A stretch of DNA of 64,000 bases from Hirsutella rhossiliensis (lineage: Eukaryota; Ascomycota; Sordariomycetes; Hypocreales; Ophiocordycipitaceae), in contig NW_025408673.1 of assembly GCF_020360975.1 (NCBI RefSeq), positions 3,410,001-3,474,000 of the forward strand. The letters run 5' to 3'. The translations under genes were made by a program, and so were the position numbers. Below are positions 1-10,462 of the stretch, piece by piece (position 1 is the first letter of the stretch; each line of letters opens with the position of its first letter). The notes under the pieces were generated by a model that saw only the letters and a list, made by a program, of their open reading frames with translations, was not told where the DNA came from and ran no database searches.

Positions 1-341
1 TGTGGGAATGTAGCATATAGCTATAGTAGGATTGTAAGGGAGGTGCGCACACACGCACACGTGACCCTTAGCGTCAAGTGTATGGACCTCGGGGATCCGT
101 GTATAAAGGGCACGTAGTGTGCCCCCTCATTCCCTTTCCTCCCTTCCTAGCTAGACATCTTGAATACAACCCATTGCGTTACTGCAGTACAGACCTCCCG
201 ACAACACCCTTTGCTTGTGTATATGGGAATAAGATCTCCTGCCTCCCGCAGCTTATATCCAGTATACGTTCTGAAAATTGCAGCTTTTCCATTATGCTAC
301 AGCCATCAGCGCTAAATTACCGCTTCATCGGCACGGGATAC

Positions 342-957
342 TCAAACCTTTGGCTGGAACGGCTTGGCAAGATCATGAAGTTCCTTTTCCAAGCATTGCT
401 CTACTCCTGGGAGCCTCTCTGTCTGCTTCCATCGTGCATTTGTATTTGCGTCCAACCACGAGTATATCTGGTCGACGACGGTTCGTTCGTCGTTATCGAG
501 GTCTTGCTGAACGACCTGGTCTTCGTCCGTGTCCGTGTAACTCATGTGGGAATATCGGAGGCGAAGCAGCTTGCGTTTAGAGTTAGCGCACATTGTGCGT
601 ATGTTACTTGGAACAACTCACAGGTTGCGGTCGCAGCGAGACTTGACCGGTATTTTGGGTTTCTACCGACTGGCGTTTGGCGCGGGGTTGAGGCTGCCCA
701 ACATTTTTCGAATCATGTGATTGAAGAGTCGCAGAGAATGACGTACATTTTGGGGCACGTGAGATCAGCCGGTCGGCATTTCGGGCTATCGTGCGAAGTA
801 CGTACCTTGCAGTAGTTTTGGGGCTTAGAGCCCCCGTACTAATCATCCATTTCGCTTCGGTACTATAGATCAGAGTTTGAGGAATCGGCGCCAGCGAAGG
901 CCACAGCACCGCGTGAGACGGTTGGCTCCGTTGGCGTCTTTCTTCTGTGTCGGCCAC
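342..957 (-). CDS. Putative two-exon hypothetical protein
   Basis: I do not recognise this protein. Exon 1 (957-622) and exon 2 (569-342) join in frame across a 52-nt interval with a GTGAGT donor at 621, a GCTAAC-like branch motif and an AG acceptor at 571-570, giving about 187 residues. The N-terminal half is basic and serine-rich. Exon 2 is acidic at first (a stretch rich in D and E near its start) and ends in a KPFQPKV tail. No domain is visible. Support is only the open frame, the fitting splice signals and the change in composition expected of real protein. It could be a chance pair of open frames, because this flank also has open frames on the other strand. Confidence 0.28.
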
Positions 958-1130
958 AGGTTACATGTACATGCTGGCACAACTACCCCGGAGGCTCAGC
1001 GAATATGCAATAAGTGGCATGCAACGGTCCCGACATACCAAAAAATAGGATGCCATGAAGCATAGGGTAGGGACATCACCAACTTGGGGGAGCTACGGGG
1101 CTGTTTGCTAGTGATATGGAGAAGGATATA

Positions 1131-1180
1131 AGGGATTTTCCGATGATCTGCCGGATCCCGTGACCCGCCGGACTTACACG
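1131..1180 (+). repeat. Terminal inverted repeat, left end of pogo element
   Basis: It begins directly after the TA at 1129-1130. The first 28 bases equal the reverse complement of 5943-5970, and the rest matches with a few differences up to ACTTACAC. Confidence 0.88.
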
Positions 1181-1279
1181 CGAGTGCAAGTTAGACATCA
1201 ATCCACAATAACTCCACAGCAACGGGGCCAAAATTTCTCCGACTTAAAATGTGATGAAAGAGAGACTGCGAGATGTGCA

Positions 1280-3351
1280 TCATCCTGTTTCGCAGTCATC
1301 AAGCCATTGTGGTCGCTTGCTATTCCGCTGCGGCCGTCCCGAGCTCCGATACACCACTACCATCTCCCGATCACTCTCAACAGCCAGAAAGGGTCTTTGG
1401 GCACGAGGCGTTCGGCCGGACGGAATCCTTGCCTTCTTTGCTAAGTCATTCTCTGGCCTATCTGGCGCTTGCGATGTTACCGGAAGCTCTGGTGGTGACG
1501 GAGGAGCGACGATTATTTCGTCTAGAATCCCTGGACTCTCCTCTCGTGCATCAAAAGGCACCCGCCGGCTTTGCTGCCCCTGTTGCGGCTTTTCCCGGTT
1601 AAGATGCCCGAGGTCGTCACGAAGCTGCCGGTTAGCCTCTTTCTCTTGCTTTCTGGCTTCTTTTTCCTGCAATTTTTGCTCCCTTTTCTCCTCTCGCTGC
1701 CTCTTCCTCTCCAGCACGACCTCTTTTTGTTCTTCCGCCTTCTGCTGTCGCTGAACCTTCTGGGATTCCTTTTGGAGAGCCTTCTCTTTCTTTGGACCTC
1801 CATCGCAGCTTTCTTCACTCGAGCTTGGGCCACTTTTTGCGGACTGAAGACCTGAGCAGAGTTAGGATCCGTACGGTCAAAGAGATAATCTTTCAGAGCT
1901 GTACCACGCTGCCTGCGCTGCTTCTCATGAATGATTGCCTCACGGAGTCCCTTGTTCTCATATCTAAGCAGCTCAACCTCGGATTGAAGGCTTTCGAGAG
2001 TGCTCTTCAGCTTCCGAGCATTGACTTCCGAATCTGCGGCGGATTTGTCGACTACTTTGTCCACAAGTCGTCGTAATTCTCGAGCAGTAGGCTGTTGCAA
2101 TGCTAGTGAGTCTTCCGAACCACTGCCTACATCGGAATCGTCGATTTTGTCTTTCACAATCTGTGATAGGACGGCTTCGGGATCGAAAGGAAGGAGCCCG
2201 GTCCGCATCCACCCACTTTCAACGTTCTCCGGTGAGAAAGACGCCTCGAATGCATTCCAAAACAAAGTCCAGAACTCGCGCTTGGACAGCCCAACGAGTC
2301 CTTGAGTCTTTGCCGTCCACCGGATAAGCTGATTTGTGTATGCCGTTGACAGAGGGCTGAATAGGATACGTCCAGGGTTGGAGCCGATGGGTAGAGTGGG
2401 GAAACACCGCCACGATGATCCGATGCTGGTCGCACCACTCCAGAAAGCCCATATTAATATGGCTGGAGTGTCCGTCGGTAATAAGAAGGCGATAATCACG
2501 TCCATTTCGTGCTTTTGCCTTGGTAAACCGATCAAAACGCCGACGAGCCACTCTTTTCCAAGCTCGTGGTTAGTCCAGCCCGTCTCTGAGGTTGTGAAGA
2601 ATGCTGATTGATGCTCTGGGTCAAAGTCCGTAAGCCAAGAATCTTGGACTTGTCCTGGCTTGCCTTGGTAGATGAGAAAAGGAGGCGGCGATGTCATGTC
2701 CTGGCAGATGCAAGCCACGAACGTAATCCAGGATCGATTGCCGTCTTGCAATGCGCCGAGCAATTTGCCTTGCTTTTTGAGATCAAGGGTGAAGACTCTC
2801 TTAGTTCGATTGATCACACCCAAGAGAAAGCCTTTTTCATCCATGTTATACGTGTTGCAAGGGACAATGTCGTATTTCTCGATTTTCGCTCGGATCTTCC
2901 ACGATTAATAACGAATCTGAGATTTTGTACACCAACTTACAAGCTCAAAATATGCCTTATACCTAGAGGTATTATCGGCTCTTTTCCGTGCAATGTCAAA
3001 TCCATCGAACCAGCTGCAACCTAGCTCATTGCGGTTGCGATGAACAAAGCTGTATGACCAATGCTTTCCGACCTCCACTTTCGCGATATCCTGAGCGAAA
3101 TTCTTGATCATAGACAAAGTAGGCGGAATGCCGCGTGCTGAAAGCTTGTGAATATAAGCAATGAGATCTCGTTCTTGCTGCTTTGACAGCCGTGATTTAT
3201 ACAATGAGTCGGCATCACGTCTTGACCGCTGTTTGCCTTGATGTCGCCGTCGCAACGTAGTCTCGTCACAGTTGAATTTCCGTGCAGTATCGGCATAATT
3301 CACGGATTCCGAAGATTTCAGAAAATCAAGAGCCTCGTCAATCGGCGCCAT
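1280..3351 (-). pseudogene. Pogo-family transposase, frameshifted
   Basis: The N-terminal part (3351-2941) has a helix-turn-helix region and a CENP-B-like DNA-binding segment (YSFVHRN, then WFDGFDIARKRA). A 45-nt intron (2940-2896) removes an in-frame stop and joins YFEL to IRAKIEKYDI. The catalytic core follows: NMDEKGF supplies the first Asp, and LLITDGHSSH with FPHSTHRLQP supplies the second. The core is readable only by changing frame near 2550 and back near 2380. A third change near 1795 leads into a coiled, K/E/Q-rich tail ending RPQRNSKRPQW. Three indels therefore break an otherwise full-length protein of about 600 residues. The start ATG at 3351 lies about 40 bases from the LINE insertion point, so the LINE has separated the gene from its upstream terminal repeat. 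Confidence 0.85.
2896..2940 (-). other. 45-nt intron in the transposase gene
   Basis: The donor GTAAGT starts at 2940 and the acceptor AG is at 2897-2896. The length is a multiple of three. The interval holds the only stop (TAA) between the DNA-binding part and the catalytic part. Removing it restores the usual join ahead of KIEKYDI. Confidence 0.7.
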
Positions 3352-3381
3352 TGTTGTTGAGCTGTCCCGGATTGACGTTGA

Positions 3382-3394
3382 GACAAATGTCGGT
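3382..3394. repeat. Target site duplication of the LINE, copy 1
   Basis: GACAAATGTCGGT is identical to 5910-5922. The copies lie on the two sides of the LINE body, inside the inner edge of the pogo right terminal repeat region. Confidence 0.88.
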
Positions 3395-5909
3395 AGGTAG
3401 GTAGGTAGGATTTATTTCGCCCGGAGGGAGGTCCCTATAAGGCCTTTACACAGTCTAGAGTACAGTTCAGCACGTTTTTTCCTTGACTCCCCAAGCCCAA
3501 CAGATTGTCGTCTTATCGTTTGCTGGTCAACCTCGTTATCATTGGTCCCATGACAGGCCTACTTGAAGGCCGAATTCTCCAAGTGTTCAGCATCCTATTC
3601 ACAGCAGCTGAAGCGCGGTCTGCCAGTTCCGAAGCTGAGATGTGTTAGTAACTTAGTGCAGTTGCTTGTTAGAGCTCAGTTGTCTTCTGATGGTTGCGGC
3701 TTTCTGTCGAGCCGTTCCGTCTCAATCGCGAATTTGATCGCCGCATGAACCGCCTGCATGTCTGGCTTCCACTTATCGCCATCCGATGCAGCTTTTCCTC
3801 CCAAGAAGAAAGACAAATTCCCAATCTTGGCTCTTGCGCATTCGAATAGGACACCCCGTTGCGCAATCCACTTTGTGCATCGAAAGAGAAAGTGATCAAC
3901 TGTTTCTGCTGCCTGGCCGCAATCACACAAATCCGAGTCTGTGGCCCCTATCGTATGCAGGTACCCGTTTAGTCGTGACATGCCGGTGCGAAGCTGGACG
4001 AGAATGTCGGCTTCCTTCCTTGTCAGAGAATCGTAAAGTGTGCGGGTGTGCTTCCCTGGCAATGCTTTGTCGATGCGTTTTGAGTGCTTTCCCCACATTT
4101 TCCGGAAGCTGTTCACCCTGTCTTCGAGCGAGTGCCAGACGGAGCGTAGTCGATCTTGCTCGGTACGACGGCTTTTCTGCCACCGCTCCTGCCTGGGTTG
4201 CTTTCTTCGCTGCCGTCTTGGCGACCGATGCCCACGCGAACCGTGCTTGCTTGGCTGGTGCCCAGATGAGTTTCACAGACCAGCCTCGCCTGACCAGTCG
4301 ATTGACGTGGTCGTAAATTTGGCGAATGGTGCATTGGCCGGATTGCCTACGAGGACGCCTGATCACTTCCAGGGCTGAGCGACTGCTTGCCACGACCGTC
4401 ACCTCTCGACAAGGCGGGCCGGTCGGCGTGCACATCAGCGCCATTGCTATCGCTGCCAGTTCCGCCGTGTACGGGTTTTGCTCATCCGCAGTCCCGAGAC
4501 ACACGGAGTAGCTGGCAAGAACCACGCCCGGGCCGTCGTGATTCACGTTGCACACTACGCCTCCCATTCCCACCATGCCGTCCCTTTGCGAGCCGGATGT
4601 CGCTATCACAATCCCCTTGGCATCATTTGCTGTCTTGATGGCTTTCGCTGTGTCGCTCTCCAACACCGCTTGGACACGTGGTGTCCATGGTGGCAACGCA
4701 TACTCGTGTATGTCTTCTATTCGGTCCATCTGCACCGTTTGCACCGCTGTGACAATCTTCTGCATCGGCGACACGAACCTCCTGGTCGCACAATTTCTCA
4801 AGGCTGCCAGCGGATGTGTCACCGGCAGGGTTTGGAGATTGATGCAAAGTCTTGTCGTAGCCTGTCTGTGTCGTTCCTCTACCGTTTGAATGTTGGCCTC
4901 GGCCATGGCCACGGTCGTTGCGACCGTACGAAACGCGCCTGTGATGGCTTGCGCCCCGATCATCTGTGCTTTGTTCATCCAACTCACGTGTTTCGCACGG
5001 AGGGCATGTGTCCAGACATTAGAGGCATAGTCCATGGCTGGCGCGACTGTTGCCTCAAAAAGTTGTCTCGACACTCTTGGCGACAGCATCTTCAGCCTTC
5101 TCAGGCCCATGGCGGCGCTGAGTCCTTTGGCGGCCGCTTTCACCATGTGCTGCTGGAATCGCAGCTCGTTATCCATGATCACTCCCAGAATCTTTGCGCT
5201 TTCCCTGGGTTGGACCTCTTGGCCTCTGATCAGAAACGGCCTATCGCTGTTACGCACCGTGGCTCGCGTGAAGTGGACGATGGTCGTCTTCTCTGTTTCA
5301 AAAGTTGCACCGCTGCGCGCCTCCCACTCAAGTGCATCGTCGATGATCGCTTGAATCCCTTCTCGGTTCGCTTCCGCGGTAGGCCCGGTTACCCAGGCCG
5401 AGTAATCGTCCACGAATGCAATCGACCCGCTTTCCGCCTTGATCCTTCTCTGGACCAGGTCCGCGTTGAAGAAGAGGAACAAGATCGGTGACAGCGGTGA
5501 CCCTTGAGGAAGGCCTGCCTGAGGCAGCTCCCGTTGTTCCGACGCGAACCCATTGACCACCAATGAGGCTGTTCGCCCGGAACAAAACGCATCTATCCAT
5601 CTTATCAGTTCGGCTGGTATCCCTCTCGCCTTCATCCTCTCGAGCAGTCTTTCCTTGCACACTCCATTGTAGGCGCCCTTGACGTCAAAACTGATCAGGC
5701 TGAGCACCTTGTGGTTGCGCCAAGCCTTGTAAACCTGTTCCTGTAGCAGCAGCAGCGCCTGCTCGGCAGATCGTCGTTTTCTTGCTCCGAAGTGATTCGC
5801 GGGTAGAAGACCGTAGGTCTCTACTGCATACGAGATGCGCTCGGCCACGACCGCTTCGAGTATCTTGCCAAGCGTCGACAACAGCGAGATTGGTCGCCAC
5901 GCCTTGGCT
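3395..5909 (-). mobile_element. 5'-truncated non-LTR retrotransposon (Tad1-like LINE)
   Basis: The element lies between two 13-bp direct repeats. Its minus-strand 3' end is a short (ACCT)n run at 3395-3408, and its 5' end falls inside the reverse transcriptase domain at codons for SAKAWRP. Target duplication, 5' truncation and a simple-repeat tail are the marks of target-primed reverse transcription. The encoded reverse transcriptase, RNase H-like region and terminal cysteine motif fit fungal Tad1-clade elements. A second tail of the same family lies at 13494-13745. Confidence 0.88.
3676..5909 (-). pseudogene. LINE ORF2: reverse transcriptase, RNase H-like region, CCHC tail
   Basis: Reverse transcriptase blocks appear in order: RPISLLSTLGKILE, the motif A aspartate in SFDVKGAYNGV, motif B in GLPQGSPLSPILF, and the catalytic pair in AFVDDYSAWV. 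A degenerate RNase H region follows, with TAELAAIAMAL and VKLIWAPAK; the usual DGS and TDS acidic motifs are altered. After a frameshift near 4130 the last 146 residues carry LCDCGQAAETVDHFLFRC, the C-terminal cysteine-histidine motif common in fungal LINEs. All upstream sequence (ORF1, endonuclease, start of the reverse transcriptase) is missing. The copy therefore cannot move by itself. Confidence 0.87.
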
Positions 5910-5922
5910 GACAAATGTCGGT
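5910..5922. repeat. Target site duplication of the LINE, copy 2
   Basis: Identical to 3382-3394. It overlaps the inner edge of the pogo right terminal repeat, which starts at about 5921. Confidence 0.88.
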
Positions 5923-5970
5923 GTAAGTGGCGGCGGATCCCCGGATCCGGCAGATCATCGGAAAATCCCT
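5921..5970 (-). repeat. Terminal inverted repeat, right end of pogo element
   Basis: It ends in AATCCCT directly before the TA at 5971-5972 and pairs with 1131-1180. Confidence 0.88.
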
Positions 5971-6021
5971 TATGGGAATCGCTAACAGAAGAACAATTCT
6001 TAATCCATCCACGGCGGCTGA

Positions 6022-6052
6022 CAGTGGATTCAGCGGATTGGCCAATCCACTG
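6022..6052. repeat. Short inverted repeat in the pogo-copia gap
   Basis: CAGTGGATT at 6022-6030 and AATCCACTG at 6044-6052 form a 9-bp stem. Further GTGGATT copies follow to about 6090. This might be the end of a hAT-like or miniature element, but no partner end was found. Nothing else is visible in 5973-6142. Confidence 0.3.
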
Positions 6053-6216
6053 AAAGAAAGCCAGTGGATTCCATTGCGTGGATTGAGTGGAGTGGCTTTC
6101 AACCCTGCATGACGATGATATAAGGCATCGAATGGCCTATATATGAACATAGTCATCGCCGTTGCAAGTCTTCATCCTGCAACTAAAAAGCGCTGCCAAG
6201 CTACCCGCAAAAGACG

Positions 6217-6561
6217 ATGGCATCACATGTTATCACCCAAGGCTCGGTTAGATGCGGTCACCTCAACAAGGTTAAGCTGGAGAAATGCAGCCACGACGAG
6301 CCGTGCCAACTTGGAGTCCAATCCTTTCAGATCATCACTGACAATTGCAAGAAGTGTAAGCACGATAATAGACTCCGCGAAAGTTTCCACAGCCTCAAAG
6401 ATGAATCATATATACTCCGTTACCGGTACTGTCGAAGCCTGAGTGGGGATACAAACTTTTGGGGGCCTCTTGGGTTACATGAGGGAGTGAGCATCCCTGG
6501 TCCTAAGAGTATTAGCGCCGAAATGGAAAGTGTCGATAGACTGTTATTCCGGTACTCATGA
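6217..6561 (+). CDS. Small cysteine/histidine-rich hypothetical protein
   Basis: A 114-residue frame starts with ATG at 6217. The first 50 residues have regularly spaced cysteines and histidines (CGHL at 13-16, KCSHDEPC at 23-30, NCKKCKHD at 43-50), which may bind metal. The remainder is unremarkable. No family is recognised. It ends 27 bases before the copia LTR and has no obvious introns or promoter. It may be a fragment of a host gene left beside the insertion rather than a complete gene. Confidence 0.28.
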   Translation: MASHVITQGSVRCGHLNKVKLEKCSHDEPCQLGVQSFQIITDNCKKCKHDNRLRESFHSLKDESYILRYRYCRSLSGDTNFWGPLGLHEGVSIPGPKSISAEMESVDRLLFRYS

Positions 6562-6587
6562 GGTAGGGGCAGCACAAGAAAGGATAA

Positions 6588-6745
6588 TGTTGGAGGACTC
6601 CAGTGGGATCTGGAAGGTTCCATGGATATGGCGACTCCGTCACCTGAGTCTATATAGACTCGGATCATCATCACATCTGTAGCTAGATAGACAAGCATCA
6701 ATAGATTGCTCACTCATCCTTTCCAATCCGCAGGTGCGGACAACA
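6588..6745 (+). repeat. 5' LTR of the copia element
   Basis: It starts TGTTGGAGG and ends GGACAACA, giving TGTTG...CAACA terminal inverted repeats. A TATA-like motif (CTATATAGAC) lies near 6651. No second copy is present, in line with loss of the element's 3' end. Confidence 0.68.
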
Positions 6746-6757
6746 GGTTATGACCCC
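6746..6757 (+). other. Primer-binding site of the copia element
   Basis: GGTTATGACCCC lies directly after the LTR. It is close to the GGTTATGAGCCC-type site with which Ty1/copia elements pair to the anticodon stem of initiator tRNA-Met, with one base apparently lost. Confidence 0.55.
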
Positions 6758-6887
6758 TCGCGCTTCTACTTACTCAACTTAGGCTCCGAACAAGGTGTAT
6801 CGGAGCCAACTCCAGTTCACGGCAAGACATCGCCTGAACAACTTGCACTCCAACTGAGGCAAACTATCTGGATTATCTTCAGCCAAA

Positions 6888-8468
6888 ATGACTGAAGCCT
6901 CTCTTCAACTTCCCAAAATTCCCATTCTCAAGGGAGAGTCAAATCTTGAAGAATGGAAGGATATGCTCATTCAGACCCTGGAGGTCCAGGATCTGGAAGA
7001 TTACATCCTCGCAGAAGTCCCGGAGCCCGTGGACCAAGCAGAACGAGGAAAATGGAAGCGTGACCGAGCAAAGGTCATGCTGATCATCAAAGGTTCTATT
7101 TCACCAGTTCAGACGACCCTCGAAGCGGCCGGGTGGAGCCGATTCACAGAGAAGGATCCAAAGGTTCTTTATGAACTCATTCAACGAGCAATTCCGAAGG
7201 TTTCCGCAGATGCGACCGGAGACCTCGTAGCCGAGTTTGGCAGCATAAGCCGCAAGACTTTCGACAGCTTGATGGCTTACCAAACCCGCATTCAGTACCT
7301 AAAGCGACGCACAAAAGAATTGAACTGCGGCTTTGACGACAAAGCATGCCTGTGGTTCACCATCAGAGGACTTCGCGAAGTGTATCCCCAGTGGTATACC
7401 TTCCTTGAACGAGACATGAACAAAGGCTCTCTGACGTGGGAGAATCTCATGACAGAGATGTACGCTGAAGCCAACAAGGAAAAGACAGCTATGGCGCTCT
7501 CAACACTATCCACGAACAGCAACGAAGCATCCGCTACTCAACGCACCTCAGGTCCCTCCGCTCAATCTCGAAAACCCCAGTCTGAGCAGACTAGAAGATT
7601 CTGCCCGACTTGCAACAGATCGCACTGGGTTGGATTACCTATGTGTTCCTTCTGCAGAAGACATCACCAAGGCGGAGACGCGGAGTGTTTTGCAAAGCAC
7701 CCGGAAAAACTCGAAGAATTCCGTCGCCGGAGAAACAGGCAGACGAACGTCGAGCCTGCCCGAGAAGAAGTTTCAATCAATCAGAATGCTTCTCAAGCAG
7801 CATTTACTTTCAACAGCGGCCTCATCGGAATGTCGATCACGCCTGAGGCGGCTCAGCCAACCAAACCAAGCCGAGCTGTTCAGCATGCCCTCAAGAGTCA
7901 GACGCTTACCCGTGACAGCATCATTGATGACTCGGGAGCAAGCAATCACACCTTTAACGACCTAAAATGGTTTAAGGATATTAAGGAATTGCCACAGGAA
8001 CTCTCGTTCACGTCAGCCAACGGGGGGGATCTAGTAGCCAAGGCGATAGGCACAGCTTACATACGGGCCAAACGGTCAGACGGACTGGTGACCGAGATGA
8101 ATCTCGGCCGCTCAGTCTATTGTCCCACCGCGCCAATCAATCTTCTTAGCTCAGGTCAGCTGAGAGCTGATGGAGCGATTCGCGACGGCTTCAAAGACTG
8201 CATCATCCACAAGGACTCCAAGACGGAGATGGCCATGATCGATTGGATCAACAATGTGGCAGTCATCCGATCGGAAACGCCGACGACTCGACAACAAAAC
8301 CAGGGCAACATGCTCCTGGCAGTATCTTATCAAGTCATGCACGAGCGATTGATGCATGCATCGCCAGAAATCGTTCTCAAGGCCTGTGAACAGGCAGGGA
8401 TCAAAATCTCAAACAGGAAGCAAAGGAACACCATTGCAGGACATGCCACCTCGCAAAGTCTGCCCTAA
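6888..8468 (+). pseudogene. Copia gag-protease and pre-integrase region
   Basis: The frame opens at ATG 6888 with a copia-type gag (PILKGESNLEEWKDML near residues 12-27). A cysteine-rich knuckle-like stretch lies near residues 239-266 (CPTCNRSHW and CSFCRRHH). The aspartic protease signature DDSGASNHTF is near residue 346. The GAG-pre-integrase motif HERLMHASPEIV starts near residue 485 and gives the histidine pair of the integrase zinc finger. The matching cysteine pair (CRTCHLAKSA) is in another frame, so the polyprotein is broken near 8430. In intact elements the polyprotein packages RNA and is cut by its own protease. Confidence 0.87.
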
Positions 8469-9781
8469 TCGTCAGTCGTACGCCGCCTGTGCGACCAGCC
8501 CGACCGCTGAGTCTCGTTCGGATCGACCTCATCGAGAACAAGCCACTAGGTCATCGCCAATTTCGCTATACATGGCACGCAGTAGATGCCCATTGTGGAT
8601 ACCATTGGGTTCGATTTCTTCGACACAAAGACGAGCTCTTTCAAGCTACGAAAGATTTTGATGCTTACATTCAACGAACAACTGGATATCAGGTCCAAGA
8701 ATATGGCATGGACAATGATGTGTCTTTCAACTGGACAACAGAGTTGATACCCTGGGCCCGGGCAAACGGAATCAGTCTCAAACCGACCGTGCCTGGTACA
8801 CCCAGACAGAATGGATTGACAGAGAGGGCTGGATCGAAGATCACACAGCTCGCTCGATGCATCATGATTCACTCCAAGCTTCCGGAATTCTTGTGGCCCT
8901 ATGCTCAAGAATCCGTCGTCAAAGTTCTTAACCTGCTTCCGTGCAAATCTAACCAAGGACTCTCACCTCATGAGGTCTTTGCCAGTTTTCTCCGAGTTAA
9001 CGAGGAACTTCACAAACCCTACATTCGCCACCTACGCACGTTTGGTTGTGTTGCATACGTACACATCAAGAAAGAACGGCGCGTACAGGCCAGGAAGATG
9101 GCTCCAAGAGCTGAAGAAGGAAAGTTAGTTGGCTGGGAAGGCATTCATGGCAAAATTTACCACATTTACGTGCCAGCTCGGAATCGAATCGTCCGGGCAT
9201 GTGATGTTCGCTTTTACGAGAAACTCCTCCAGGAACCACAAAAGTCGGCAAGCGCCGAAGAAGTCGATACAATTGAGTACGAAGCTACGCTTCTCGACGA
9301 AGTTCAAGAAGAAGAAGCTGGAGCAACCATCGTTGAGCGAATATCTGATTCGCTGTCAACCATCGAACCGGGAGGAAGGACGACTGATAAGGGTCCGTCC
9401 ATCGAAGAAACGCAAGACCATCATCTGCCAACGCCGGAGATAACGCAAGAGCTGGATGAATCCCACGATTCTTCTGTGAATACTCTGTCAGACTCCGAAG
9501 ACAGCCAGGAAATTGACGGACTGGCTGATGAACGGCCAATCCCTCCAGAAACAAGCGAGACTTACACCACGTCGGTCGTGAGTTTACCTCGACCGAGTCG
9601 TCAAAACGCAGCGACCCGCAGGGTACTATCAAAAGCTTCATCGCGGCAATTCGGGAGATCAGGCTTTAGCTTTGTTACCCCCAGACGTAGTCTCTCCGAT
9701 AAACCGTCTAGAAACACTTTGTTTGACAGCAATGAAGGCGGAAAGCCTTGCAAACTCGCTGCAAAGGCTACCCGTTCCTAA
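8430..9781 (+). pseudogene. Copia integrase core and C-terminal region
   Basis: The frame continues the integrase zinc finger (CRTCHLAKSA) into the core: RIDLIENKPLG, the first Asp in VDAHCGYHWV, the second Asp in YGMDNDVSFN and the Glu in GLTERAGSKI. A C-terminal copia integrase region follows (HLRTFGCVAYVHI, then KLVGWEGIHGKIYHIYVP). The last third is acidic and serine/threonine-rich, the usual linker before reverse transcriptase. No in-frame start is needed, since this is the middle of a polyprotein displaced by an indel. Confidence 0.87.
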
Positions 9782-10445
9782 GTCATACAGAAAGGCTCGA
9801 GTGTCCCCAGATTGGGAGACGAAGTGGAAACCAGCATTTGACAAGCAGTACAAGTACCTCCAAGATCGAAGTGTATGGACACTAGAAGAATTACCCCACG
9901 ATGCAAAACTACTTCCCGGAAAATGGGTTCTCGACGAGAAGAAACTTCCGACAGGAGAACTGGTCGGCAGAGCCCGCTGGGTTGTCTGTGGAATTTTGAG
10001 GAACACGACAGCTGGGCAGTCCAGGATGTGTATGCTGCCGTTGCAAGCACGACATCAGTCAAAATATTCTTAATATGGACAGCAATTCTCGACCTCGAAT
10101 GTTATCAGTTCGACATCGCTACAGCCTTTTTGAATGCGGACATACCTGAGGGCACGAATATCTATGTTATGCAGCCAGAAGGCTACGAGGACGGTACAAG
10201 TAGAGTTTGTCTTTTGAAGAAAGCTCTATACGGCCTGCGAAAGAGCCCACTTTGGTGGTTTCTCACAATCACGCCCATTTTGAAGACCCTTGGATTCGAG
10301 CCCCTTGACGCGGATCTCTGTCTATTCAAGGACGAAAAGCGAGGCTGCATTCTGATCCTCTATGTGGACGATATGCTAGTCGCTGCACCAACAAAAGAGA
10401 CAGTCTTCCACGTCAAGGAGCAGCTCCAATCGTTCTTTGAGCTGA
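9672..10445 (+). pseudogene. Copia reverse transcriptase, truncated
   Basis: Two frames together read the copia reverse transcriptase: DWETKWKPAFDKQYKYL and GKWVLDEKKL upstream, then after a shift near 10010 YQFDIATAFLNADIPEG with the motif A Asp, KALYGLRKSPLWW, and LYVDDMLVAA with the catalytic Asp pair at about 10361-10372. The reading ends at QLQSFFELS, where the next element begins. The thumb, RNase H domain and polypurine tract are absent. Confidence 0.86.
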
Positions 10446-10462
10446 GCCTGGCCGTAACACTA

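Larger units (their letters stand above)
1131..5970 (-). mobile_element. Pogo/Fot1-type DNA transposon split by a LINE
   Basis: The ends are inverted copies of each other. The outermost 28 bases are identical (start AGGGATTTTCCG), and looser pairing continues for about 50 bases to ACTTACAC in both. A TA dinucleotide flanks each end (1129-1130 and 5971-5972), the target duplication of Tc1/mariner elements. The interior carries a CENP-B-type helix-turn-helix and DDE transposase on the minus strand. Without the nested LINE the element is about 2.3 kb, a usual size for a fungal pogo element. The transposase is frameshifted, so this copy is probably immobile unless helped in trans. Confidence 0.88.
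6588..10445 (+). mobile_element. Ty1/copia retrotransposon, 3' part missing
   Basis: A 158-bp 5' LTR (6588-6745) is followed directly by a tRNA primer-binding site and then by gag, protease, integrase and reverse transcriptase in the Ty1/copia order. The sequence stops after the YVDD motif, before RNase H and the 3' LTR, where unrelated gypsy-type sequence begins. At least three frameshifts interrupt the polyprotein. Confidence 0.88.

Noticed and set aside
78..815. 245-residue open frame on the plus strand at the left end
   Set aside because: It has no recognisable motif and overlaps a minus-strand frame pair with matching splice signals. It also lacks the composition of a conserved protein.
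4478..5491. 337-residue plus-strand open frame
   Set aside because: It is the antisense of the LINE reverse transcriptase, whose motifs are clear on the minus strand.
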